Assembly: GCA_016790385.1 (NCBI GenBank)
Contig: JAEUNV010000027.1
Coordinates: forward strand, 1-5,256
From: Zoogloea sp.
Lineage (GTDB): Bacteria; Pseudomonadota; Gammaproteobacteria; Burkholderiales; Rhodocyclaceae
Length of the DNA stretch: 5,256 nucleotides
Reading direction: 5' to 3'
The position numbers were made by a program, and so were the translations under genes. Within the stretch, counting starts at the first letter, position 1; every line of letters starts with the position of its first letter. Below the pieces are notes generated by a model. It worked only from the letters and a program-made list of their open reading frames with translations. It was not told where the DNA came from and did no database searches. Below are positions 1 through 4,701 of the stretch, one piece after another.

Positions 1-1
1 C

Positions 2-316
2 GCCTATGCCGGCTGGGGAATCTACTGTGCCACCAAGGCCGGGCTCGACCTGCATGCCCAGGCCACCCGACTTGACGGGCGCCCCGGGTTGCGGATCGCC
101 AGCCTCGCGCCGGGCGTCATCGACACGGCCATGCAGGCGCAAGTACGGGCCAGTGATCCGGCCGACTTTCCCCAGCAAGCGCGCTTTGCCGCCCTCAAGG
201 CAGACGGCCAGCTCAGCACGCCGTCCGAGGTGGCGCACAAGCTGGTCGAGCACCTGCTCGGCCATGCCTTCGGCCGCGCGCCCACCGGCGATCTGCGCAC
301 GCTTCCGGCGGGCTGA
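2..316 (+). CDS. Short-chain dehydrogenase/reductase, C-terminal part (5' end outside window)
   Basis: The last 104 codons of an SDR-family NAD(P)-dependent oxidoreductase are visible; the N-terminal Rossmann dinucleotide-binding motif lies before the window. Near the left edge is the catalytic YxxxK motif (YCATK, visible residues 8-12), where Tyr is the proton donor and Lys assists cofactor binding. About 25 residues on is the family's P-G turn in SLAPGVIDTAM, the typical start of the substrate-side loop after the sixth strand. The segment ends with a helix-rich tail and TGA at 314-316. The wording around PGVIDTAMQAQVR resembles the sepiapterin reductase / benzil reductase-like branch, but substrate cannot be told from this fragment. 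The gene converges on ppnN with only 10 bp between stop codons, and no intrinsic terminator is visible in the gap. Confidence 0.9.
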   Translation, partial: AYAGWGIYCATKAGLDLHAQATRLDGRPGLRIASLAPGVIDTAMQAQVRASDPADFPQQARFAALKADGQLSTPSEVAHKLVEHLLGHAFGRAPTGDLRTLPAG

Positions 317-326
317 AGCCGCAGCC

Positions 327-1703
327 TCAATCGCCGGTCACGATCCGATAACAGGGGTTGTAGGTCTTGCCCGGCAGCTTCATGCGCCCCTGGGCCACAA
401 AGGACGCCATCAACTCATCCATCGGCCCCATGATCTCCGGCTCACCGGCAATCTCGAAGGGGCCGTGCTTCTCGATCTCGCGAATGCCCTCGTCCTTCAC
501 GTTGCCGGCCACCACGCCGGAGAAGGCGCGGCGCAGATTGGCGGCCAGCAGGTGGGTGGGCTGGCGCCGATGCAGAGTGAGGTTGCGCATGCGCGCGTGG
601 GTCGGCCGGAAGGGCTGCTGAAACTCGTGTTCGATCTTGAGCAGCCAGTTGAAGTAGTAAGCGTCCCGCTGCTCCTTGCGGAAATCGCGCACCTGCATGA
701 TGCCCCGGTTGATCTCCTGCGCCACCGCCTGGGGGTCGTCGATGATGATCTTGTAGCGCTGGCGCGCCGCGTCGCCAAGCGTCTGGGCAATGAAGCGGTC
801 GATGCGCAGGAAGTATTCCTCGGCGCTGCGCGGGCCGGTGAACACCAGCGGGAAGGGCAAGGCGGCGTTGTCCGGATGGAGCAGGATACCCAGGATGTAA
901 AGGATCTCCTCCGCCGTCCCCACCCCACCCGGAAAAACCACGATGCCATGGCCGGTGCGCACAAAGGCCTCCAGGCGTTTCTCCACGTCGGGCAGGATCA
1001 CCAGCTCGTTCACCACCGGGTTCGGCGCCTCCGCAGCGATGATCCCCGGCTCGGTGAAGCCCAGGTATCGCCCGTTGGTGATGCGCTGGGTGGCATGGGC
1101 CAGCGCGGCACCTTTCATGGGGCCCTTCATGGCGCCCGGGCCGCAGCCGGTGCACACGTTCAGCCCGCGCAGGCCGAGCTGGTAACCCACCAGCTTGGTG
1201 TATTCGTACTCCTCCTGCTTGATGGAGTGGCCGCCCCAACACACCACCACGTTGGGCTGGGTGATGGGTTGAAGCACATTGGCGTTGCGCAGGATGTGGA
1301 AGACCGCATCGGTCACCCCTTCCGAGGTGGAAAAATCGAAACGCGCGGTGCCGCTGATCTCGGTGCTGGCATAGACCACGTCCCGCAGCACGGCCACCAG
1401 GTGCTCCTGGATACCACGGATCATCTCGCCATCCACGAAGGCGCTGGCCGGCGCCCCGGAGATGTCGAGCTTGATGCCCCGCGCCCGCTGCTGAATCTGG
1501 ATATCGAAGGTGTGATAACGCTCAAGCAGCTCTTTACCGTCATCGAGTTCATTGCCGCAGTTGAGAACCGCCAGCGAGCAATTGCGGTAAAGGGCATGCA
1601 GGCCGCCGCCGCCCTCATCGGACAGTTTGGCCGCTTCGGCCCGGGACAGGACTTCCAGACGCCCTGTTGGGGAAACCTGTGCATCGACGATCTTATAGTC
1701 CAT
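327..1703 (-). CDS. ppnN: Pyrimidine/purine nucleotide 5'-monophosphate nucleosidase PpnN (LOG family)
   Basis: This 458-aa protein matches E. coli PpnN (YgdH, about 454 aa) along its whole length. PpnN is a cytosolic enzyme that splits nucleoside monophosphates into free base and ribose 5-phosphate for nucleotide salvage; in E. coli it is activated by (p)ppGpp. The N-terminal DUF4478-type domain (about 1-145) contains RNCSLAVLN (40-48) and RGIKLD. The central LOG/lysine-decarboxylase-like Rossmann domain (about 150-330) contains VVVCWGGHS, GCGPGAMKGPMKGA (186-199) and the signature PGGVGTAEE (258-266). The C-terminal DUF3412-type domain carries LRRAFSGVVAGNVK and ends near MKLPG..Y.PCY. I chose the ATG at 1701-1703 because a GAGAGAG ribosome-binding stretch lies about 8 nt upstream and family homology begins just after it; the frame stays open 37 codons further upstream, but those residues look like non-coding translation. 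Gene integrity appears complete. Confidence 0.95.
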   Translation of the reverse strand: MDYKIVDAQVSPTGRLEVLSRAEAAKLSDEGGGGLHALYRNCSLAVLNCGNELDDGKELLERYHTFDIQIQQRARGIKLDISGAPASAFVDGEMIRGIQEHLVAVLRDVVYASTEISGTARFDFSTSEGVTDAVFHILRNANVLQPITQPNVVVCWGGHSIKQEEYEYTKLVGYQLGLRGLNVCTGCGPGAMKGPMKGAALAHATQRITNGRYLGFTEPGIIAAEAPNPVVNELVILPDVEKRLEAFVRTGHGIVVFPGGVGTAEEILYILGILLHPDNAALPFPLVFTGPRSAEEYFLRIDRFIAQTLGDAARQRYKIIIDDPQAVAQEINRGIMQVRDFRKEQRDAYYFNWLLKIEHEFQQPFRPTHARMRNLTLHRRQPTHLLAANLRRAFSGVVAGNVKDEGIREIEKHGPFEIAGEPEIMGPMDELMASFVAQGRMKLPGKTYNPCYRIVTGD

Positions 1704-1776
1704 GGCTGCAACTCTCTCTTGTCTTGTCCGGGAATGGCGGGCCCGCCGAAAGCAGCGTTCGGCGCGCGCCGCGGGA

Positions 1777-1793
1777 ATCACCGCAGGGGTGAT
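1777..1793 (-). promoter_or_regulatory. Inverted repeat in the ppnN leader, possible operator
   Basis: ATCACC-GCAGG-GGTGAT is a perfect 6-bp inverted repeat with a 5-bp spacer, about 75 bp upstream of the ppnN start codon. Just upstream on the minus strand is a weak -10 candidate, TATGCT (1802-1807), with no convincing -35. If that -10 is real, the repeat would cover the transcription start, a usual place for a repressor site. A repeat of this size can arise by chance, so the regulatory role is inference. Confidence 0.25.
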
Positions 1794-1986
1794 CCGACCT
1801 GAGCATAACGCCACAGAGGCCCGCCGCGGCGAGAAATGTTGCCGGGTAAAGTGACACGGAGCGCAGGGCCACAGCGCTTGAAACCCGATTCGCTGCCAAA
1901 CCTATCCCGGGGCGCGCCCTTGCGCGCTCTCCTGCCTTGTCGAGAAGGTGTCGACGTGGCTTGCGGGGCATGACAGACCGGGAACC

Positions 1987-2015
1987 ATGGAAATTTGAAT
2001 TTATACAAATACAAT
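1987..2015 (+). promoter_or_regulatory. Predicted sigma70-type promoter of the amidotransferase gene
   Basis: A good -10 hexamer, TACAAT (2010-2015, five of six consensus bases), sits in an AT-rich island in otherwise GC-rich DNA. At 17-bp spacing the -35 is poor (ATGGAA, 1987-1992), which suggests a weak or activated promoter. An alternative -10, TATACA, lies at 2002-2007. Transcription would start near 2022, giving a leader of roughly 60 nt before the ATG at 2085. The assignment is by eye. Confidence 0.4.
1993..2010. promoter_or_regulatory. Operator-like palindrome in the promoter spacer
   Basis: ATTTGAATTTATACAAAT is an 18-bp imperfect palindrome: 14 of 18 positions match its reverse complement, and the outer ATTTG/CAAAT arms are perfect. 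It fills the spacer between the predicted -35 and -10, where a bound dimeric regulator would block RNA polymerase. No regulator gene lies in the window, so the binding protein cannot be named. Confidence 0.35.
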
Positions 2016-2025
2016 TGATCACAAT

Positions 2026-2044
2026 AGACTGCAACGATCAGTCT
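2026..2044 (+). promoter_or_regulatory. Leader hairpin upstream of the amidotransferase gene
   Basis: AGACTG-CAACGAT-CAGTCT is a perfect 6-bp stem with a 7-nt loop that would form at the very 5' end of the predicted transcript. It has no T-tract immediately after it, so it is not an evident terminator. It could stabilise the 5' end or be a second protein site; its significance is uncertain. Confidence 0.25.
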
Positions 2045-2084
2045 TTCGGGGCACCAGCCCCTTCCCCACCATCAGGAACCGCCC

Positions 2085-2867
2085 ATGAGCAGAAACAAGA
2101 CCATTCGCATCGGGCTGTCGGCGCGCCTCTTCCACCCACGGCACGGCGCCACCGGCATCGAATCCAAGACCTTGCAGGTGCTTGAGCAGTCCATCGCCCA
2201 GTGGGTGATGTCGCGGGATGTGCTTGTGTTGATGGTGCCCTCCATCCTCAAGGACGGCCCCATTCATCGCAGCAACATCCGCCTCCGGGACTACGCCGAG
2301 TACCTGGACGGCCTGGTGCTGCAAGGCGGAGCGGACGTAAGCCCCGAGGCCTATGGCGAGGAGCCCCTGCACGTCGATTGGGCGGGCGACCGGGTGCGTG
2401 ACGCCTACGAGATGGAACTTCTCCATGAGTTCGTGGAGGCCGGCAAACCGGTGCTCGGAATCTGCCGCGGCATGCAGCTGATCAACGTGGCCTTTGGCGG
2501 CTCGCTCTACCAGGACATTCCGACCCAATTCACCGACGCAAGCCGACACCAGGCGGAGGCCTACGACCGGCACAGTCATGGTGTACGGTTCCTTCAGGAC
2601 GGACGCTTCGCCCACTGGTTTGGACAAGCCGACGGGGGTCAGGTGGTGTCGATCCACCACCAGTGCGTGCGCAGCCTGGGGCGCAACCTGGTCGTCGAGG
2701 CGGTGGCCTCGGAGGACGGAATGATCGAAGCCATTCGCCACTCGGGAACCGACTTCGTGGTCGGAGTGCAGTGGCACCCCGAATTCCACACCCCCGGCAG
2801 GGAAGATCTGCTCGACTGCTCGCCCCTGCTGGAAGCATTCCTCTCCGCCGCGCGGAACAGCCGATAG
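2085..2867 (+). CDS. PuuD-like gamma-glutamyl hydrolase, class I glutamine amidotransferase (peptidase C26)
   Basis: This 260-aa protein is full length for the gamma-glutamyl-GABA hydrolase (PuuD)/peptidase C26 family. It has no signal peptide and is probably cytosolic. The catalytic triad is visible: nucleophile Cys127 in the elbow GICRGMQLIN, and His231 and Glu233 in VGVQWHPEF. Other family marks are LVLQGGADVSP (77-87), GGSLYQDIP (138-146) and SIHHQ (189-193). PuuD of E. coli cleaves gamma-glutamyl-GABA to glutamate and GABA in putrescine catabolism; here no other puu genes are adjacent, so the true gamma-glutamyl substrate is unproven and the symbol is withheld. The ATG at 2085 is supported by AGGA at 2074-2077 with 7-nt spacing. 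The gene appears to be transcribed alone from the AT-rich promoter just upstream. Confidence 0.9.
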   Translation: MSRNKTIRIGLSARLFHPRHGATGIESKTLQVLEQSIAQWVMSRDVLVLMVPSILKDGPIHRSNIRLRDYAEYLDGLVLQGGADVSPEAYGEEPLHVDWAGDRVRDAYEMELLHEFVEAGKPVLGICRGMQLINVAFGGSLYQDIPTQFTDASRHQAEAYDRHSHGVRFLQDGRFAHWFGQADGGQVVSIHHQCVRSLGRNLVVEAVASEDGMIEAIRHSGTDFVVGVQWHPEFHTPGREDLLDCSPLLEAFLSAARNSR

Positions 2868-2878
2868 CAAATGCGGCA

Positions 2879-2928
2879 TGCCCGACCCTCGTCACGCGGC
2901 GACCAATCGCCGCCGCGCATGTCGGGCA
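2879..2928. repeat. Nested inverted repeats after the amidotransferase gene
   Basis: Eleven bases after the stop codon, TGCCCGAC (2879-2886) is matched by GTCGGGCA (2921-2928). Nested inside is a perfect 7-bp stem with a 4-nt loop, GCGGCGA-CCAA-TCGCCGC (2896-2913). The inner stem should be very stable in RNA and may protect or end the upstream transcript, but there is no T-tract for a classic intrinsic terminator. The right arms lie inside the DUF1329 remnant, and the right outer arm includes the 2-nt insertion that breaks its frame. Confidence 0.45.
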
Positions 2929-3032
2929 CACCTGGAACATGAACGGGGCTTACAGCTTGGGATTGATCTGGCTCTTGAACTGGCCGGAAGTGTGGTGCTT
3001 GCTCCACACTTCCACCATCGATAAGGCATCGG
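2903..3032 (-). pseudogene. Decayed 3' remnant of a second DUF1329 gene
   Basis: On the minus strand this stretch reads TDALSMVEVWSKHHTSGQFK then SQINPKL, stop, APFMFQV. That aligns with the C-terminus of the intact DUF1329 protein at the right edge of the window (DDAFSMVDVQSKHCTTGQFK, GQVDPKL, NPPSMFQVQYMRGGD). DNA identity over about 130 bp is roughly 75-80% by eye. Decay is visible: an in-frame TAA (plus-strand TTA 2950-2952), a 2-nt insertion near 2921-2928 before the final MRGGD, and loss of the native stop codon. Homology stops sharply near 3032, so everything upstream of the last ~42 codons is missing. The 3' terminator of the intact copy is absent here too. The divergence suggests an old paralogue, not a recent duplication. 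Both copies point the same way and bracket vapBC and the IS30 remnant. Confidence 0.85.
2986..3013. repeat. Perfect 10-bp inverted repeat inside the DUF1329 remnant
   Basis: GGAAGTGTGG (2986-2995) and CCACACTTCC (3004-3013) are perfect complements around the 8-nt loop TGCTTGCT. The intact DUF1329 gene has the same loop at the same place, with a shorter stem GTGCAG/CTGCAC (4787-4792, 4801-4806). Two stem pairs differ between the copies in a compensatory way. Whether the hairpin has a role is unknown. Confidence 0.6.
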
Positions 3033-3082
3033 TGGTCTGCCCTCCTATCTCGTTTGCTCCCCAATTTCCCTCAAACTACGAG

Positions 3083-3110
3083 TTGACCTGTACTCTTTGG
3101 TAACTATCAT
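3083..3110 (+). promoter_or_regulatory. vapBC promoter
   Basis: TTGACC (3083-3088, five of six consensus) and TATCAT (3105-3110, four to five of six) are separated by 16 bp. This is a convincing sigma70 promoter that starts transcription about 30 nt before the vapB ATG. It begins about 50 bp beyond the edge of the DUF1329 homology, so the toxin-antitoxin operon carries its own promoter. Confidence 0.65.
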
Positions 3111-3122
3111 TGGTATTCATCA
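3097..3122 (+). promoter_or_regulatory. Tandem 13-bp repeats over the vapBC -10 box, candidate VapB operator
   Basis: TTGGTAACTATCA (3097-3109) is followed directly by TTGGTATTCATCA (3110-3122); 10 of 13 bases are identical. The pair covers the -10 box and predicted start site. Type II toxin-antitoxin operons are usually autorepressed by antitoxin or complex binding at such a place, so this is the likely operator, by inference from position and repetition. Confidence 0.4.
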
Positions 3123-3145
3123 CACAAGGCAAAGGCGATTTCGTC

Positions 3146-3385
3146 ATGAGCAATGTCGCCAAGATCTTCATGTCTGGCCGCAGTCAGGCCGTGCGCCTGC
3201 CCAAGGAGTTGCGTTTTTCCGGTAACAGCGTCATCGCCCGGCGCTTTGGCAATGGCGTGCTGCTGCTACCAAGCGACGCTCCCTGGCAAACCATGCGGGA
3301 CGCCCTCGACGATTTCGAGCCGGGCTTCACGCTGGACCGCGAACAACCCGACAAGCAACAGACCCGCGAGGATTGGCCGCGGTGA
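3146..3385 (+). CDS. vapB: VapB-type antitoxin (AbrB/MazE-like)
   Basis: This 79-aa protein has the classic VapB layout. The N-terminal swapped-hairpin AbrB/SpoVT-type DNA-binding segment contains [20 protein letters not shown] (5-24). The acidic, presumably flexible C-terminal tail (about 44-79) should wrap the toxin's active site. In the cell it would neutralise VapC and repress its own promoter. I chose the ATG at 3146: the in-frame ATG at 3110 lies within the promoter's -10 region and cannot be translated from that start, whereas 3146 has a purine-rich AAAGGCGA upstream and starts exactly where the conserved MSNVAKIF begins. Its stop overlaps the vapC start. Base composition here and in vapC is less GC-rich than in ppnN, consistent with acquisition. 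Confidence 0.93.
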   Translation: MSNVAKIFMSGRSQAVRLPKELRFSGNSVIARRFGNGVLLLPSDAPWQTMRDALDDFEPGFTLDREQPDKQQTREDWPR

Positions 3386-3810
3386 GCGCCGGGGGAATCA
3401 CGCCGCGCTACCTGCTGGATACCAACATCTGCATTTACATCATCAATCGCAAGCCATCAGAGGTTTTCGGACATTTCGATGGCTTGTCTGTTGGTGAAAT
3501 TGTCATTTCCAGCATCACCGGTGCCGAACTGACGTGTGGCGTCGCCAAGAGCGGATCGCCGCGCAACCAGCAGGCACTGGATAAATTCCTGGCGCCACTG
3601 GATATTCTCGCCTTCGATGCAATGGCGATGCAGCAGTACGGTCGACTACGCACCCAGCTCGAAAAACAGGGCACCCCCATTGGCCCGCTGGACACCTTGA
3701 TCGCCGCCCATGCCCTGGCCCTGGGCTGCACGCTTGTCACCAACAACCTGCGGGAGTTCGAACGCGTGCCCGGCCTGTCACTGGAAAACTGGGCGCAGGA
3801 TCGGAGCTGA
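3382..3810 (+). CDS. vapC: VapC toxin, PIN-domain ribonuclease of the tRNA(fMet)-cleaving type
   Basis: This 142-aa PIN-domain protein resembles the Shigella/Salmonella VapC subfamily, which cuts initiator tRNA(fMet) in the anticodon stem-loop and so halts translation. The Mg-binding acidic residues are in place: Asp13 ([11 protein letters not shown]), Glu49 ([12 protein letters not shown]) and Asp104 ([16 protein letters not shown]). The C-terminal [18 protein letters not shown] is a hallmark of the subfamily. The gene looks intact and active. Start: GTG at 3382 overlaps the vapB stop as GTGA, the usual translational coupling; AGGA at 3369-3372 gives a 9-nt spacing. An in-frame TTG at 3373 is possible but less likely. 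Target specificity is inferred from similarity. No terminator is visible after the TGA, and the gene ends about 75 bp from the IS30 remnant. Confidence 0.93.
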   Translation: MSAGGITPRYLLDTNICIYIINRKPSEVFGHFDGLSVGEIVISSITGAELTCGVAKSGSPRNQQALDKFLAPLDILAFDAMAMQQYGRLRTQLEKQGTPIGPLDTLIAAHALALGCTLVTNNLREFERVPGLSLENWAQDRS

Positions 3811-3885
3811 GGGCGATTTTGCATACCCTGATTGCTGACGCACTCGATCTCGACGCATCCGTGTGTCGCACACGATGAAGAACCA
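3811..3885. other. Gap between vapC and the IS30 remnant, with one small hairpin
   Basis: No gene is seen. CGTGTG-TCG-CACACG (3860-3874) is a perfect 6-bp stem with a 3-nt loop, but without a T-tract. The IS30 transposase reading frame may once have extended into this stretch, but after LVEW the translation no longer resembles the family. Confidence 0.4.
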
Positions 3886-4516
3886 CTCCACCAGGATACC
3901 CAACGAACTGCGGTTGCCCGACCCCTTGATGTGAGAGGGTGTGAAGAAATCGTAGCGAGCGGTTCGAGTTCGCCCCGAGAAGCGTAGCCGTACAAGGCGG
4001 TGAAGTGAGCATCGCAGAGGGCAGATGGATGGAGGCCATGTTCAGCACGGTGCCGCGCCTGTCCTGGCCCAGCGTGCGGGGCATTCGCGCCTTGTGGGCG
4101 AAGCGCAATTAGGCAACCAGTTTGCTGCGCAGCCCGCCTCGTGGCAGGGCATAGATGGCGCAGTAGATCGTAACGTGCGAGACATGCAAGCTCGGATCGT
4201 CGGGGGTCATCCGCCGCAGTCTGCCCTCAATCTGTTCCGGCGACCAACTCTCCGCCATCAAGGCACAAACCCGGTTCAGCAGCAGGGAGCCTGTCTTCAG
4301 CTTGATCGTCCCACGCCGCCTGCGCATCAGCGCCGCATGCCCTGCGCGCAATGCATCGTAGCTCTTCCCAACGGTGTTCCGCGCCACTTCACGCGACACA
4401 GCCGAGGGCGGCCGGTGGAGTCGTACAGCAATGGTCCGAAGACTCCACCCCCCATTGATACACCGCTGGATTTGATTGCGTTCGTCCATCGACAACTGAC
4501 TGTAGTGATTTCCCAT
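3886..4516 (-). pseudogene. Broken IS30-family transposase gene
   Basis: The ATG at 4514-4516 opens a frame with the IS30 N-terminal helix-turn-helix domain: YSQLSMDERNQIQ (5-17) and WSLRTIAVRLHRPPSAVSRE (24-43). The conserved WSPEQIEGRLRR and HVSHVTIYCAIYALPRG follow. After 135 codons comes an in-frame TAA (4109-4111) where the family normally continues; the same frame then resumes with LRFAHKARMPR, LGQDRRG and LNMASIH down to 4025. A 94-bp stretch with no IS30 similarity follows. The family motif then reappears in another frame as IKGSGNRSSLGILVE (3930-3886), matching the usual DLIKG..N.S.VG.LVER. IS30 transposases are normally about 320-380 aa. The first catalytic Asp, just before IKG, falls in the replaced segment, and the rest of the DDE domain is missing, so no active enzyme can be made. 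Confidence 0.85.
3931..4024. other. 94-bp unexplained segment inside the IS30 pseudogene
   Basis: This stretch lies between two recognisable IS30 blocks, where about 57 bp encoding the segment with the catalytic Asp is expected. None of the three minus-strand frames recovers that motif. It contains a short direct repeat CGTAGC (3951 and 3975 areas) and a GGTTCGAGTTCG run that mimics a tRNA T-arm. It could be a small insertion or a gene-conversion scar; I do not recognise it. Confidence 0.4.
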
Positions 4517-4645
4517 GCGTACACCCTACCAAATCGGGGTGTTGCACTTCAGTCTAGAGCGCGCCCCGCCTGAGTTGCAAAACCGTGTCCAGACAAACCG
4601 AGCCGGTACACACGTTGGTCCGCTGGATTACCTCACGCCCCAATG
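4517..4645. other. Gap between the IS30 start and the DUF1329 terminator
   Basis: No gene is seen. It holds the transposase ribosome-binding region (a TAGGGTG stretch on the minus strand about 8 nt before the ATG), the candidate IS30 terminal repeat at 4536-4565, and then about 80 bp without recognisable signals. Confidence 0.5.
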
Positions 4646-4675
4646 AAAACGGCCGGTGAATCGCTTCACCGGCCG
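4646..4675 (-). terminator. Rho-independent terminator of the DUF1329 gene
   Basis: On the minus strand, CGGCCGGTGAA-GCGA-TTCACCGGCCG forms a perfect 11-bp GC-rich stem with a 4-nt loop, followed at once by TTTT. It lies 26 bp after the DUF1329 stop codon. It is the clearest intrinsic terminator in the window. Confidence 0.9.
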
Positions 4676-4701
4676 ATGTACTTCAAGGCTTCAGATCAGG
4701 C

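Larger units (their letters stand above)
1704..2084. other. Divergent intergenic region between ppnN and the amidotransferase gene
   Basis: This 381-bp gap holds no credible gene. Short open frames cross it on both strands but lack homology-like motifs, and they run into the starts of the flanking genes. The ppnN-proximal two thirds is GC-rich and includes a GCGCGC-CCTT-GCGCGC self-complementary stretch (1912-1927) without a T-tract. The last 100 bp before the amidotransferase gene changes abruptly to AT-rich sequence (about 1985-2030), which is where the + strand promoter is placed. Confidence 0.7.
3886..4565 (-). mobile_element. Degenerate IS30-family insertion sequence
   Basis: This is the visible body of the element: the broken transposase gene plus its short upstream end. 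On the transposase-proximal side, 4536-4565 read on the minus strand (GGCGCGC..., then CTGAAGTGCAACACC) looks like an IS30-type terminal inverted repeat about 20-50 bp from the start codon. No matching opposite end was found, which fits loss of the downstream half. The outer boundary is approximate. Confidence 0.6.

Noticed and set aside
6..1802. A 598-codon open frame on the + strand
   Set aside because: It is antisense to ppnN in high-GC DNA, starts inside the dehydrogenase gene in another frame, and has no coherent motifs. The minus-strand frame has full-length PpnN similarity.
1704..1814. Longer ppnN reading frame with 37 extra N-terminal residues
   Set aside because: The extra residues are Arg/Ala-rich like translated non-coding GC-rich DNA, and the ATG at 1703 has a ribosome-binding site and matches the family's N-terminus.
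1912..1927. GCGCGC-CCTT-GCGCGC as a terminator
   Set aside because: No T-tract follows on either strand, and it lies upstream of both divergent genes, where no transcript is expected to end.
1693..2034. 113-codon minus-strand frame across the intergenic region
   Set aside because: It overlaps the ppnN start and both promoter regions and shows no recognisable domain.
2019..2879. 286-codon minus-strand frame opposite the amidotransferase gene
   Set aside because: It is the antisense shadow of a gene with a clear catalytic triad and ribosome-binding site.
3945..3975. tRNA-like T-arm (GGTTCGAGTTC)
   Set aside because: Only an imperfect T-stem is present. No matching acceptor stem, anticodon arm or D-arm was found upstream.
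4025..4573. 182-codon + strand frame over the IS30 region
   Set aside because: It is antisense to the transposase frame, which has unmistakable IS30 motifs; this frame has none.
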